A stretch of DNA of 64,000 nucleotides from Variovorax paradoxus (GCF_030815855.1 NZ_JAUSXG010000001.1:3286001-3350000); one strand, 5' to 3'. Shown: positions 37,812-46,755, numbered from the stretch's first letter. Notes: generated from the sequence alone by a model not told the origin. Program-made: numbers and translations.

Positions 37812-38288
37812 ATGAAGGGCGACCCCAAGGTCATCGAACATCTGCAGGCGCAGCTCAAAAACGAGCTCACTGCAATCAACCAGTATTTCCTTCACTACCG
37901 CATGCTCAAGCACTGGGGTTTGGACAAGCTGGCCAAGAAGGAATACGAAGAGTCGATCGGCGAAATGAAGCATGCCGACAAGCTGATGGACCGCATCTTC
38001 ATGCTCGACGGACTGCCGAACCTGCAAGACCTGGGCAAGCTGAACATCGGCGAAGACGTGCCCGAGCTGCTCGGCTGCGACCTGGGCGCCGAAACCGGCG
38101 CGCAAGCCACCATCAAGGACGGCATCGCGTATTGCGAAACCGTTCGCGACTATGTTTCCCGCGACCTGCTGCAGGAAATTCTGGACGACACGGAAGAGCA
38201 CATCGACTTCCTCGAGACCCAGATCGACCTGATCGACAAGGTCGGGCTGCAGAACTATCTGCAGTCGCAGATGGGCGAGCTCGGCTGA
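37812..38288 (+). CDS. bfr: Bacterioferritin
   Basis: A 158-residue ferritin-like subunit. [12 protein letters not shown] at the start, [37 protein letters not shown] (ferroxidase Glu/His; the Met of EMKHAD is the haem ligand) and the final [11 protein letters not shown] with LQNYLQSQM are all family hallmarks. Both the di-iron centre and the haem ligand are present, so it should store iron in a 24-mer. ATG at 37812 gives standard length. The partner ferredoxin bfd is 4.4 kb downstream in the same iron region. Confidence 0.96.
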   Translation: MKGDPKVIEHLQAQLKNELTAINQYFLHYRMLKHWGLDKLAKKEYEESIGEMKHADKLMDRIFMLDGLPNLQDLGKLNIGEDVPELLGCDLGAETGAQATIKDGIAYCETVRDYVSRDLLQEILDDTEEHIDFLETQIDLIDKVGLQNYLQSQMGELG

Positions 38289-38337
38289 GTTTCGGACGGG
38301 GGCCGCTCGGCCCCTTCCAATGTGGCGGGCGTCGCCG

Positions 38338-38892
38338 TCAGTCGACGTCGCCCGGCTCCTTGGGACGCTTGCGCCCGCTGAGCATGGCGCCCACCAGGTT
38401 CTCCCGGTGCCGCCAGCTCGTGAAAGCCACACCGGCCAGATGCAGGGCGATCAGCACCACCAGTATCCAGGCGAAGGTGCGGTGGAGCCATTCCACCCAC
38501 GCCAGTCCCCAGAACATATCCAGCGAATACATCCAGCCCGTGACGCTGACGGCTGTCACCATGGCGAGTAGAGCGACGACCATCCAGCCGCCCAACGGGT
38601 TGTGGCCCAGGTAGCGCTTCTCGCGCCGTGCGAGCACTTCGGCCGCATAGCGCAGCACCTGTGAAGGAGGCCGCACAAACTGCTTGAAGTTCGCATAGCG
38701 ACCTCCGAGCCATCCACCGATGCAGCGGCCGGCAATCAAGGCCAGCGCCGCGTAGCCCGCCAGCTCGTGCTGCCGCAGCAGCGCCTCGCCGCTGAACCAT
38801 GCCACGGCAATGGCCGCCGCCAGTGCCCAATGCGCTGCGCGCAGCCAAAGCGCCCAGACCTGCGTCGATGGACCTCCGGGAACTGCACGCAT
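38338..38892 (-). CDS. Cytochrome b561-type di-haem membrane protein
   Basis: A 184-residue protein with four hydrophobic helices. Potential haem-ligand His lie in RAAHWAL (helix 1), LLRQHELAG (helix 2 border), EWLHRTFAW and LIALHLAGVAF (last helices), as in bacterial cytochrome b561/Ni-Fe-hydrogenase-type b subunits. It would move electrons across the inner membrane, often to a soluble c-type haem protein or an exported reductase. It is 11 bp downstream of the PepSY-like gene and likely co-transcribed. Confidence 0.83.
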   Translation of the reverse strand: MRAVPGGPSTQVWALWLRAAHWALAAAIAVAWFSGEALLRQHELAGYAALALIAGRCIGGWLGGRYANFKQFVRPPSQVLRYAAEVLARREKRYLGHNPLGGWMVVALLAMVTAVSVTGWMYSLDMFWGLAWVEWLHRTFAWILVVLIALHLAGVAFTSWRHRENLVGAMLSGRKRPKEPGDVD

Positions 38893-38903
38893 TTCGCGCG
38901 TCC

Positions 38904-39203
38904 TCAGGATGGCTGTTTCACCTGCCCGACCTTCTCGAAAGTCTTGGGATCGAAGAACGCCTCAGTGCGCTGGCCCTTCTCGTCGAAGCCGTAGACCTCG
39001 TAGCAGCCATTGAAGTTCTTGATCTGGCGAACCTTCCAGCCCTCGCTGGTGAGCTTGCGCTGCAGTTCCATCTGCGGACGCATTTCTTCCTTGGCAACTG
39101 CCGCGCACTTGACGGCGTCGTGGTCGACGAATTGCGCGGACACCGAGGCGGACCAGAGGACGGCGATTGCGGCCGTTGCGGCGAAAAGAAGTGACTTGTT
39201 CAT
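38904..39203 (-). CDS. PepSY-like periplasmic protein
   Basis: A 99-residue protein with a signal peptide ending SAQ (near residue 24). The mature part, RKLTSEGWKVRQIKNFNGCYEVYGFDEKGQRTEAFFDPKT, is a PepSY_2-type fold; two Cys (VKCAAV and NGCYEV) may pair. AGGAGATCC precedes the ATG at 39203. Small PepSY proteins are often coded beside b-type cytochromes, as here, but their role is not known. Confidence 0.75.
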   Translation of the reverse strand: MNKSLLFAATAAIAVLWSASVSAQFVDHDAVKCAAVAKEEMRPQMELQRKLTSEGWKVRQIKNFNGCYEVYGFDEKGQRTEAFFDPKTFEKVGQVKQPS

Positions 39204-39241
39204 GAAAGGATCTCCTGACGTTGCAGGCGCCACGCCGCGGC

Positions 39242-39928
39242 TCAGATGTCGAGCCACATGCGCAGCAGGTTGTGGTACGTGCTCGTGAGGCCGATCACGC
39301 CGGCGTCGGTCTCACCGTATTGGCTTCGAAGATGGCGCAGATGATTGTCCATTTCGAACAGCAGGCGGCGCTGCTCGTCGCTGCGCACCATGCTCTGAAT
39401 CCAGAAATAGCTCGCGGTGCGAAAGCCCCGCGTCACCGGCAGCACCCGGTGGACGCTGGTGCCCGGATACAGCACCATGTCGCCGGCCGGGAGCTTGACG
39501 CGCTGCACGCCGAAGGTGTCTTCGATCACGAGCTCGCCGCCGTCGTACTCATCGGGCTCGGCCAGGAACAAGGTGCACGAAATATCCGTACGCACCCGTC
39601 CCGAGCCGTCGCGCAGAAAACGGACCGCACTGTCCACGTGATTGCCGAAGCTGTTGGATGCGCCGCCGTAGCGATTGAACAGCGGCGGCGAGATCTGCTT
39701 CGGCAAGGCGGCCGAGAAGAAGACCTGGTGCCGCTCCAGGCCGCGCAGCAGCAGTTGCTGGACGGCGCGGGTTTCTTCGCAGTCCTCTCTTAGTTGCTCG
39801 TTGTTCTTCGCCTTGGCCGACTGCTCGCCTGCGGTCAGGCGGCCGTCTTCCCAGGGCGCCTGGCCCAGAATTTCCCTGGCCTGACGAACCTCGTCGGGCG
39901 AGAGCACTTCGCGAATATGCAAGAGCAT
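39242..39928 (-). CDS. piuC: PKHD-type Fe(II)/2-oxoglutarate hydroxylase, PiuC-like
   Basis: A 228-residue dioxygenase. The iron-binding HxD is in [12 protein letters not shown] (His97, Asp99), the distal His and 2-oxoglutarate Arg in [19 protein letters not shown]. PiuC/YbiX proteins occur next to catecholate siderophore receptors and are thought to help process imported siderophores. Here it lies 26 bp after the Fiu-like receptor, so the pair forms an operon, presumably under Fur. Confidence 0.93.
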   Translation of the reverse strand: MLLHIREVLSPDEVRQAREILGQAPWEDGRLTAGEQSAKAKNNEQLREDCEETRAVQQLLLRGLERHQVFFSAALPKQISPPLFNRYGGASNSFGNHVDSAVRFLRDGSGRVRTDISCTLFLAEPDEYDGGELVIEDTFGVQRVKLPAGDMVLYPGTSVHRVLPVTRGFRTASYFWIQSMVRSDEQRRLLFEMDNHLRHLRSQYGETDAGVIGLTSTYHNLLRMWLDI

Positions 39929-39954
39929 GAGAGTGGAAGAACGCTTGGCCTATT

Positions 39955-42429
39955 TTAGAAACGAGCTCCGACCGTGAAGAGTACCGTGCGCTTCGCACCG
40001 GCAATCGCGAAGCCCGGGTAGAGCTGATCGCCGTAGAGCTTGTTCGTCACGTTGTTGACGTTGAGCTGCGCATACAGATCGGGCGTGAACTTGTACTCGA
40101 GCATCATGTCGCCGACTACGTAGCCCGGGGTGCTGTTGGCCAGGCTGGCGGCGCCGCTGCCGCCCTGCAGCGGCCGATTCTCGGACGCGCCGCGCACACC
40201 GCCCGCAACACGGAACTTGGGCGTCGCCTGGTAGCTGATCCATGCGGCCCCGCTGTGCTTGGGCGTCAGGCCCACGCGCGAACCGACCGTACCCGGCGTG
40301 GCCGTGCTGCCGACCTTGTCGATGGTTGCAGTCGGAATGTAGGAGTACGAGAAGTAGACCTCCCACTGCGAACTCAACCGTCCGACCACGTCGAGCTCGA
40401 GCCCTTGGGAATGACGCTTGCCCGACAGCAGATAGGAACTGTTCGCAAAGTCCGAGTCGGTCGTGCGCTCGTTGGTCTTCTCCGTGCGGAAAATGGCCGC
40501 GCGCGTCGAGAGCCTGCCATCCAGCCAGTCGAGCTTGGTGCCCAGTTCGATGTTGCGGCTCTTCTCGGGCGGCGTACCCGCAGTTTGGGGCGACACGTAC
40601 TGATAGGTGTCCGCCGACGAGTTGAACGAGGTGCTGTACGACAGGTGGTACGACTGCGTCGTCGAAGGCTGGTACAGCACGCCGGCCCGGTAGCTCCAGG
40701 CGCCCTGGGACAAATGGGTGGTAGCCACTGTCGGCAGCGGGCTACCGGCGGAATAGCGTTCACGCCGATCGGTGCAGTTCGCCGTTTGCGTATAGCCGCG
40801 CGGTGCCGGAGTGGGCCTCACGCACGCCGGATTCGTGTAGTTGTACTGGTCGAAATCTCCGCTGAGCCGGTCGTAGCGCAGCCCACCGAGAATTTTCCAG
40901 TCGGGCGCAACCTGAACCAGATCCTGCAGGTAGACGCCCATCGACTTCGCGGAATAGGCGCTCGAATCGCGGTACACGGGCTCCACGAACGTGCCGCTCA
41001 GGCCGGCGCCATCGTTCGGCGTGCCGACGAAGGTGTTGGCCCGCGAGCCCAGCGCGCGCCCGCGGAAGCTGTTGTTGAAGAAGGCGTCGTTCTGATAGCG
41101 GCTCGCTTCCTCCTTCGAGGCATCGACACCGGCCAGCAACTGGTGCTTCATGCCACCCCAGTTCAGCTCCTTGCTGTAGTCGCTTTGCAGGTAGGTGCCC
41201 TTGTACTCGTCCTTGCGCGGGGTGAGGCCGCTGCGCGTGAGCATGGTGTAGTCGCTGAAGTTCGCCACCGTGGTGGGCGCGCCGAAGGTGGTGCTCGCGC
41301 CGGCCGCCGTAGACCACTGGTTGCGATCGAAGGTGCCCGAGCGCACCTGCGTGCGCAGTTCGCCGCCGTCGTCGAAGCGATGCAGCCATGAAGCCGAGCC
41401 ATAGGTGGCCTTGCCAAGGACCTTGTCGGCCGTGGTGCCGTAGAAGCTGCCGGGCTTGACGGGCGCGAGGGTTCCCAGGCTGCCGATGGTGGGCACGCCG
41501 CTCGCGCTGTAGCCGGTAACGCCTTGCCGGCCGGTCGCCACCCAGCGAACCGCCGACAGCGGAACGTTGTCGACGTTCAGGTGAAACAACCCCACGGTGA
41601 ATTCATTGGCCGTGCCGACGCCCCAGCTGTACGAAGGCGCGATGCCGTACTTGTCGATCTTGGCGCCGCCGTTGTCGGCCTTGTTCCACATCGCGTTGAT
41701 CCGCAATGCCGAGGTTTCGCCGGTGCGCACATTGAAGTCGGCTGTCGTGCGGTAGTAGCCGCGCGAGCCGGCGGTGGCTTCCACGTCGGTCTGGTCGGCG
41801 AGCAAGGGCTTCTTGGAAACCTGATTGATCACGCCGCCCGTGGACCCGCGGCCGAAAATCATCGAAGCAGAGCCGCGCAATACCTCGATGCGTTCGAGAT
41901 TGAAGGTGTCGCGGTCATATTGCGAAGGGTCGCGCATGCCGTCGATCAGCAGGTCGCCGACCGTGGCCACCGGGAAGCCGCGCAAACGGATGTCCTGGTC
42001 GGTGCCGTTCTCGGTCGCCGCGAAGGTGATGCCAGCCGAATAGTGCAAGGCATCCTTGAGCGTGTCGAGCTTGACGTCGTCGATCAGCTTCTCGGTGATG
42101 ACGTTGATCGACTGGGGAATATCGCGGATTTCCTGCGTTCCCTTGCCGATGTTGGTCTTCTTGGTCTGGACCTGGTCCTTGCCCTGCGTTTCGGCCTGCT
42201 CCGTCACTGTGATGGTTCCGAGCGTTCCGCCCTGCACAGGCGCCGGCGGCGTCTGCGCCCAGCTGCTGACCGAGGCGGCCAGCATCAGGGCCCCGAAAGG
42301 CAGGATGGCCGCTTCACGCGGCATGCTGGGTGTCGCGGCGCCCGCCGCAGGAAACGAAGAAGACTTGGGGCGCGACGCGCGAGCGCGCCGACGGGCGACA
42401 TTGGACAAGATAACCTCCCGGAAAGCCAA
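39955..42429 (-). CDS. fiu: TonB-dependent catecholate siderophore receptor, Fiu-like
   Basis: An 824-residue outer-membrane receptor. A long N-terminal leader with signal (ILPFGALMLAASVSSWAQ) precedes the TonB box (GTITVTEQAE). The plug domain contains RDIPQSINVITEKLIDD and RIEVLRGSASMIFGRGSTGGVIN; the 22-strand barrel ends in a C-terminal Phe (LFTVGARF). It should import ferric catecholates. The start at 42429 gives an unusually long leader; a Met 35 residues later is an alternative. A Fur-like box lies about 85 bp upstream. Downstream piuC and the nearby tonB-exbBD genes complete the uptake route. Confidence 0.92.
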   Translation of the reverse strand: MAFREVILSNVARRRARASRPKSSSFPAAGAATPSMPREAAILPFGALMLAASVSSWAQTPPAPVQGGTLGTITVTEQAETQGKDQVQTKKTNIGKGTQEIRDIPQSINVITEKLIDDVKLDTLKDALHYSAGITFAATENGTDQDIRLRGFPVATVGDLLIDGMRDPSQYDRDTFNLERIEVLRGSASMIFGRGSTGGVINQVSKKPLLADQTDVEATAGSRGYYRTTADFNVRTGETSALRINAMWNKADNGGAKIDKYGIAPSYSWGVGTANEFTVGLFHLNVDNVPLSAVRWVATGRQGVTGYSASGVPTIGSLGTLAPVKPGSFYGTTADKVLGKATYGSASWLHRFDDGGELRTQVRSGTFDRNQWSTAAGASTTFGAPTTVANFSDYTMLTRSGLTPRKDEYKGTYLQSDYSKELNWGGMKHQLLAGVDASKEEASRYQNDAFFNNSFRGRALGSRANTFVGTPNDGAGLSGTFVEPVYRDSSAYSAKSMGVYLQDLVQVAPDWKILGGLRYDRLSGDFDQYNYTNPACVRPTPAPRGYTQTANCTDRRERYSAGSPLPTVATTHLSQGAWSYRAGVLYQPSTTQSYHLSYSTSFNSSADTYQYVSPQTAGTPPEKSRNIELGTKLDWLDGRLSTRAAIFRTEKTNERTTDSDFANSSYLLSGKRHSQGLELDVVGRLSSQWEVYFSYSYIPTATIDKVGSTATPGTVGSRVGLTPKHSGAAWISYQATPKFRVAGGVRGASENRPLQGGSGAASLANSTPGYVVGDMMLEYKFTPDLYAQLNVNNVTNKLYGDQLYPGFAIAGAKRTVLFTVGARF

Positions 42430-42513
42430 ACGGCTGGTTTTGAATGGCTGGCTGGAACCGGTACTTCACCGATGTGGCTTGCCGAATGGGGCTGGAGTGT
42501 AGGTGCGAACGTA

Positions 42514-42533
42514 GTTCTTAATCATTCGCACTT
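42514..42533 (-). promoter_or_regulatory. Probable Fur box upstream of the fiu-like gene
   Basis: On the minus strand the sequence reads AAGTGCGAATGATTAAGAAC, close to the GCGAATGATTATCA form of Fur boxes in its left half and weaker on the right. A second, poorer Fur-like palindrome lies at about 42604-42625, nearer to bfd. Iron repression of the divergent fiu and bfd genes is expected from their functions. Confidence 0.5.
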
Positions 42534-42674
42534 AGATTCGTCGTTGCGAAAATGCAACTTTTCCCGAACCAGTACGAAAGGCCTCCTCCCGGGATAGTTA
42601 TTGAAAATGCGAGAGATTCGTATTTATAATCGGCTCGAACCCAAACCAGCCAGCCAACTGCCGCTTTCACTGCC

Positions 42675-42947
42675 ATGATCGTTTGCGTCTGCCGCCGAGT
42701 CTCCGACCGTGAAATCGCACGTCACGTGCGGGCCGGCATGACTTTCGACGAAGTCCAGTTCGAGCTTGGCGTAGCCACCCAATGTGGCCAATGTGAAGGT
42801 TGTGCGCGCGATATCGTCGCGCAGTGCAGCGCCTCGCACCCGGTCGCCGCGTTGAATCGCGAATCGGGAACGAGCGCGATCCAGCTTGCCACCTCCATTT
42901 CGGAAAGCAAGGCATGGAACTCTTCTCGGCAATCGGCGGCAGCCTGA
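42675..42947 (+). CDS. bfd: Bacterioferritin-associated ferredoxin
   Basis: A 90-residue [2Fe-2S] protein. Cluster ligands are Cys4 and Cys6 (MIVCVC) and Cys37 and Cys40 (ATQCGQCEGC). Bfd reduces ferric iron stored in bacterioferritin so that it can leave the shell. The C-terminal 35 residues after the cluster domain are longer and less conserved than in E. coli. Divergent from fiu; Bfr is coded nearby at 37812. Confidence 0.92.
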   Translation: MIVCVCRRVSDREIARHVRAGMTFDEVQFELGVATQCGQCEGCARDIVAQCSASHPVAALNRESGTSAIQLATSISESKAWNSSRQSAAA

Positions 42948-43058
42948 TACTCGTCGCAGGTTCGGCTTGGTGGATCTTTCGTAAGTAAACAGTAGTCGTA
43001 GCGGTTTTGCTGCAATCGGGGCACGCTCCATGCGTGCCCGCATTCGAATTGGTTGATC

Positions 43059-43757
43059 GTGTCTGACCGCTTTGCCCCCCCTCCCTCCGTTCTGGGTCTT
43101 TCGCGCAATGCGCTCATTGCCGGAGGCGTGATCCTGTTTCATGCGGCGGCGCTGTGGGCGCTGCAAAGCGGCCTCCTGCGGCGGGCTGCCGAAGTGGTGA
43201 TTCCGGTTGAAATACTGAGCCAGTTCGTCGAGCCGCCCAAGCCTGCTCCGCCGCCGCCCCCTCCACCGCCTCCTCCGCAGCGCAAGCCCGAGGCGGTCAA
43301 GCCGCCGCCGCGCCCGGTCGCCATACGCGAACCCAAACCGACACCCGCGCCCAGTGCACCCGTGGGCGTGACCGAGCCGCCCCCTCCCGCACCGCCGGTC
43401 GAGGCCCCCGCGCCGCCCGCGCCACCGGCTCCGCCGCCGGCACCGCCCGCTCCCCCCGCGCCGCGGATGATCGAAATTTCGGAAGGCCAGACGCGCTACG
43501 TCAGAGAACCCAAGCTGGTGTTCCCCAGCATGAGCAAGCGCTTGGGCGAGACGGGAACGACGGTCGTGTCGATCTATTTCGACAGTGAAGGCTTCGCCAA
43601 GCGCGTCGAACTCTTCAAGTCCAGCGGATTCGAACGCCTGGACGAAGCAGCGATGAGCGCCGCCCGAACCGCCCAGGTCACGCCCTTCAGGCAAACGGGA
43701 GGCAACGCGCAGACGACCTACCTGCTGCGGGCGCCCTTCTCATTCAAATTGAACTAA
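43059..43757 (+). CDS. tonB: Energy-transducing protein TonB
   Basis: About 232 residues. One N-terminal membrane anchor (ALIAGGVILFHAAALWAL), a very long Pro-rich spacer (about residues 60-145, with Pro-Pro and Lys-Pro/Glu-Pro repeats) that spans the periplasm, and a C-terminal TonB domain (FPSMSKRLGETGTTVVSIYF onwards to the final LN). It passes proton-motive energy to outer-membrane receptors such as the Fiu-like one. The start is uncertain: GTG at 43059 or TTG at 43053; neither has a strong ribosome-binding site. First of a tonB-exbB-exbD operon. Confidence 0.93.
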   Translation: MSDRFAPPPSVLGLSRNALIAGGVILFHAAALWALQSGLLRRAAEVVIPVEILSQFVEPPKPAPPPPPPPPPPQRKPEAVKPPPRPVAIREPKPTPAPSAPVGVTEPPPPAPPVEAPAPPAPPAPPPAPPAPPAPRMIEISEGQTRYVREPKLVFPSMSKRLGETGTTVVSIYFDSEGFAKRVELFKSSGFERLDEAAMSAARTAQVTPFRQTGGNAQTTYLLRAPFSFKLN

Positions 43758-43779
43758 TTTTTCTCTGGAGCAACTTCGT

Positions 43780-44496
43780 ATGGATTCCCAATTCGGCTTG
43801 ATGAACGTCTGGAACCAGGGCGATTTCGTCACCAAGGCCGTCGCGGTGCTGTTGATCGGCATGTCGCTTGCGTCGTGGATCGTGATCATCATCAAGGCCC
43901 TCGACGTCATCAAGTACAAGCGCCTCGCGAAGAACTCGCAGGATTTCTGGCACAGCGAAGACTTCGCCACCGCGCTCAACAAGCTCGGCAAGGACGACAG
44001 CAACCCGTTTCGCGCGCTGGCGCTCGAAGGCCGCGAAGCAGCTGCGCACCACCGCAACACGAAGGCCCATCTGCACGACGCGCTCGATGTGAGCGACTGG
44101 ATCACGCGAGCCCTCCGCAACGGCATCGATGCGTTCACGGCACGCCTTCAAACCGGCCTCGCCATCCTGGCGTCGGTGGGCTCGACGGCGCCGTTCATCG
44201 GGCTGTTCGGCACCGTCTGGGGCATCTATCACGCGCTCATGAGCATCAGCTCGGCCGGCCAGGCCACCATCGACAAGGTGGCCGGCCCGATCGGCGAAGC
44301 ATTGATCATGACGGCGCTGGGTCTCGCGGTGGCGATTCCGGCGGTGCTGGGCTACAACGCGCTGGTGCGCGGCAACAAGTTCGTGCTGACCAAGCTCAAC
44401 AGCTTCGCGCATGACCTGCACGCCTACTTCGTGACGGGCGCCCGCGTGCAAAGCGGCAGCGGCGACGCCATCGTGGTTCCGCTCAAGAAGGGCTGA
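43780..44496 (+). CDS. exbB: Biopolymer transport protein ExbB
   Basis: A 238-residue MotA/TolQ/ExbB proton-channel protein with three membrane helices: near residues 14-38, about 125-150 (LQTGLAILASVGSTAPFIGLF) and about 170-195 (IGEALIMTALGLAVAIPAVLGYN). Both channel helices carry the family's Thr/Gly-rich motifs. It forms the stator with ExbD for TonB. Lies 22 bp after tonB and 5 bp before exbD. Confidence 0.96.
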   Translation: MDSQFGLMNVWNQGDFVTKAVAVLLIGMSLASWIVIIIKALDVIKYKRLAKNSQDFWHSEDFATALNKLGKDDSNPFRALALEGREAAAHHRNTKAHLHDALDVSDWITRALRNGIDAFTARLQTGLAILASVGSTAPFIGLFGTVWGIYHALMSISSAGQATIDKVAGPIGEALIMTALGLAVAIPAVLGYNALVRGNKFVLTKLNSFAHDLHAYFVTGARVQSGSGDAIVVPLKKG

Positions 44497-44501
44497 GCAT
44501 C

Positions 44502-44915
44502 ATGGCCTTCGGTACCCAGGACGAACCCGATGAGGTGATGAACGAGATCAACATGACGCCGCTGGTCGACGTCATGCTGGTGCTCCTGATCATCTTCATC
44601 ATCACCGTGCCGGTGATGAAGCACGCGGTCAACATCGACCTGCCGCGCGCAACCAGCGAACCCGAGCAGCCCAAACCGCAGAACATCCTGTTCAGCATCA
44701 CGGCCGACGGCAGCTACTACTGGAACGAACAGAAGATCGAAGACGGCGAACTGCCGGGCCGGCTGGCCGCCGAGGCTGCGAAGGACCCGCAGCCCGAGCT
44801 GCACATCCGCGGCGACAAGGCGGTCCGCTATGAACGCGTGGCCAAGGCCATGTCGGAGGCGCGAGAGGCCGGCGTGCGCAAGATCGGCTTCATTACCGAA
44901 CCCGACGCGAAGTAA
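44502..44915 (+). CDS. exbD: Biopolymer transport protein ExbD
   Basis: A 137-residue single-span protein. MNEINMTPLVDVMLVLLIIFIIT holds the essential membrane Asp; the periplasmic domain (DGSYYWNEQKI..., RKIGFITEPDAK) follows. Works with ExbB and TonB. It closes the tonB-exbB-exbD operon; the next gene, hemP, has its own Fur box. Confidence 0.96.
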   Translation: MAFGTQDEPDEVMNEINMTPLVDVMLVLLIIFIITVPVMKHAVNIDLPRATSEPEQPKPQNILFSITADGSYYWNEQKIEDGELPGRLAAEAAKDPQPELHIRGDKAVRYERVAKAMSEAREAGVRKIGFITEPDAK

Positions 44916-44961
44916 GTCACTGAACGCCCTTAAAAAAGTTGATCGCCGCGATTGACTTTTT

Positions 44962-44980
44962 ATTGCGAATCATTATCATT
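44962..44980 (+). promoter_or_regulatory. Fur box upstream of hemP
   Basis: ATTGCGAATCATTATCATT is an excellent match to the Fur consensus (GCGAATxATTATCA type). It lies 30 bp before the hemP start in an AT-rich stretch, so it probably covers the hemP promoter and represses it when iron is plentiful. Confidence 0.8.
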
Positions 44981-45009
44981 CACTCATCGCTTCGATAAGG
45001 GAATTTCAG

Positions 45010-45222
45010 ATGCAAGCCAAGCCGAACGCCTTTTCCGTTCTGAGCCATCCTTCGCTCGATCAATCGGGTGGCGGACATGCGTCCATCCAGGCCCCCCGTC
45101 CGGCGCCGATGGTCGAAAGCACGGAGCTTCTCAAGGGGAGCAAAACCGTGGGCATCATGCACAACGGTTCCCTCTATCGTCTTCAGGCGACCAAACTCGG
45201 CAAGCTGATTCTTACCAAGTAA
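45010..45222 (+). CDS. hemP: Hemin uptake protein HemP
   Basis: A 70-residue protein whose C-terminal half, STELLKGSKTVGIMHNGSLYRLQATKLGKLILTK, is the HemP domain. HemP-type proteins are needed for, or activate, haem uptake in several proteobacteria. The N-terminal 35 residues are less ordered. It follows a strong Fur box. No haem receptor or hmu genes lie beside it in this window, which is unusual. Confidence 0.88.
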   Translation: MQAKPNAFSVLSHPSLDQSGGGHASIQAPRPAPMVESTELLKGSKTVGIMHNGSLYRLQATKLGKLILTK

Positions 45223-45351
45223 GCAATCCGCCCGCCCCTCGCGCAAGTTTCATCGTGGGGCGACTCCAGGAGATTCATCTCCGAAGGGTCGTTTTTTGCT
45301 AGCCAACGGTTCGCCGACTAGCCAAGCTTTTTTTCACGCTGGATACCAACA

Positions 45352-45378
45352 AAAACGCCGACTCGAAGTCGGCGTTTT
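45352..45378. terminator. Bidirectional terminator between hemP and the GlcG-like gene
   Basis: AAAACGCCGACT and AGTCGGCGTTTT pair perfectly over 12 bases around CGA, giving T runs on both strands. It serves the convergent hemP and GlcG/HbpS genes. Confidence 0.85.
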
Positions 45379-45415
45379 GCTTTCCGCGGGACTTTCGCCC
45401 CGCGGACGAACTACT

Positions 45416-45823
45416 TCAAAGACCGAGCGCTGCGATGCCCGCTTTGGCGATCTGGGCATCTTCGTTGGACTTCACGCCGCTCACGCCCACGGCGCCGATC
45501 ACATGGCCGTCCTTCACGATGGGCACTCCGCCTTCAAGCAAGCCTTGCACGGCGGGCGCCGTGAGGAACGCCGTACGGCCGCCGTTGATGATGTCTTCGT
45601 AGACCTTGCTCTCGCGGCGGCCCATGGCCGCGGTATGGGCTTTGGCTGGAGCGATATGGGAAGACAGTGCCGCAGCCCCGTCGAGGCGCTGAAGCCAGAG
45701 CAGGTTGCCGGCGTCGTCCGAGATGGCAATGGTCACGGCCCAGTTGTTCTTCAGGGCTTCGGCTTCGGCAGCCGCGGCAATGGCCTTGACGTCGGCGAGT
45801 TCGAGGAAGGACTTGGTCTTCAT
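45416..45823 (-). CDS. GlcG/HbpS family haem-binding-like protein
   Basis: A 135-residue protein of the GlcG/HbpS fold: IAISDDAGNLLWLQRLDGA near residue 30, SKVYEDIINGGRTAFL in the middle, GGVPIVKDGHVIGAVGVSG near the end. Some members bind haem or degrade it; others belong to glycolate or diol pathways and have unknown roles. No signal peptide, so cytoplasmic here. It is convergent with hemP, which makes a haem link tempting but unproven. Confidence 0.8.
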   Translation of the reverse strand: MKTKSFLELADVKAIAAAAEAEALKNNWAVTIAISDDAGNLLWLQRLDGAAALSSHIAPAKAHTAAMGRRESKVYEDIINGGRTAFLTAPAVQGLLEGGVPIVKDGHVIGAVGVSGVKSNEDAQIAKAGIAALGL

Positions 45824-45990
45824 ATATGAAAGTCAGGTTGGTCGGGAAACCCGACAGCATAACGGCCAACCAGACCCGGAGCCCTGCGGTGCTTAGGACC
45901 ATCGCCCATACGGTCTTTGCCTGCCTCCTCTTGCAGACCCCTAGAATGCGCCCAAACTGCGTCATTGCAGCAACCCAAGGAGCTACGGCC

Positions 45991-46692
45991 ATGAACGACC
46001 GCGTTACCACCCTCGACACTTCCACCGGCTACGGCCAGGTGCTGCCGCAGGCTGAGCGCCAACGCGTGCTGCGCAACACCTACTGGCTGCTCGCGCTGAG
46101 CCTGCTGCCTACGGTGCTGGGCGCCTGGTTCGGCGTTGCCACCGGCATTACCGCTTCGCTCAAGGGCGGATTGGGCCTCATGGTTTTCCTCGGCGGCGCC
46201 TTCGGCTTCATGTTCGCCATCGAGAAAACCAAGAACTCCGCCGCCGGCGTGCCGGTGCTGCTGGCCTTCACCTTTTTCATGGGCCTGATGCTCTCGCGTC
46301 TGATCGCGATGGTGCTGGGTTTCAAGAACGGTTCCGAGCTCATCATGACCGCCTTCGGCGGCACCGCCGGCGTGTTCTTCGTGATGGCTTCCCTGGCCAC
46401 CGTCATCAAGCGCGACCTGTCCGGCATGGGCAAGTGGCTCTTCGTCGGCGCCATGGTGCTGATGGTGGGTGCCATCATCAATGTCTTCGTCGGCTCGAGC
46501 GCCGGCATGATGGCCATCTCGGTGGCCGCCATCGGCATTTTCTCGGCGTTCATGCTCTATGACCTGAAGCAGATCATGGACGGCGGCGAGACCAACTACA
46601 TCAGCGCCACGCTCGCGCTCTACCTGGACCTGTTCAACGTGTTCCAGAGCCTGCTGGCCCTGCTGGGCATTGCCGGCGGCGAACGCGACTGA
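45991..46692 (+). CDS. Bax inhibitor-1 / YccA family membrane protein
   Basis: A 233-residue protein with seven hydrophobic segments. NTYWLLALSLLPTVLGAWFG opens the membrane part; the family's last segments SAFMLYDLKQIMDGGETNYISATLALYLDLFNVFQSLL are well conserved, with the Asp pair of the BI-1 pore. E. coli YccA modulates FtsH; calcium leak has been shown for a Bacillus member. AAGGAG lies nine bases before the ATG at 45991. A terminator follows. Confidence 0.92.
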   Translation: MNDRVTTLDTSTGYGQVLPQAERQRVLRNTYWLLALSLLPTVLGAWFGVATGITASLKGGLGLMVFLGGAFGFMFAIEKTKNSAAGVPVLLAFTFFMGLMLSRLIAMVLGFKNGSELIMTAFGGTAGVFFVMASLATVIKRDLSGMGKWLFVGAMVLMVGAIINVFVGSSAGMMAISVAAIGIFSAFMLYDLKQIMDGGETNYISATLALYLDLFNVFQSLLALLGIAGGERD

Positions 46693-46727
46693 TCAAGACC
46701 TGTGGCGCTGCGGTGCGCCAACATGAA

Positions 46728-46755
46728 GAAGAAAGGCCTCGAGGGGCCTTTCTTC
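46728..46755. terminator. Terminator between the YccA-like gene and rlmD
   Basis: GAAGAAAGGCC and GGCCTTTCTTC form an 11-base stem (46728-46738 and 46745-46755) around six bases. The genes on both sides converge on it, and the rlmD stop codon overlaps its edge. The T tracts are interrupted, so efficiency is uncertain. Confidence 0.65.

Noticed and set aside
42604..42625. A second Fur box before bfd
   Set aside because: About half of the palindrome positions fit, clearly weaker than the hemP box; mentioned with the fiu box but not listed as a separate site.
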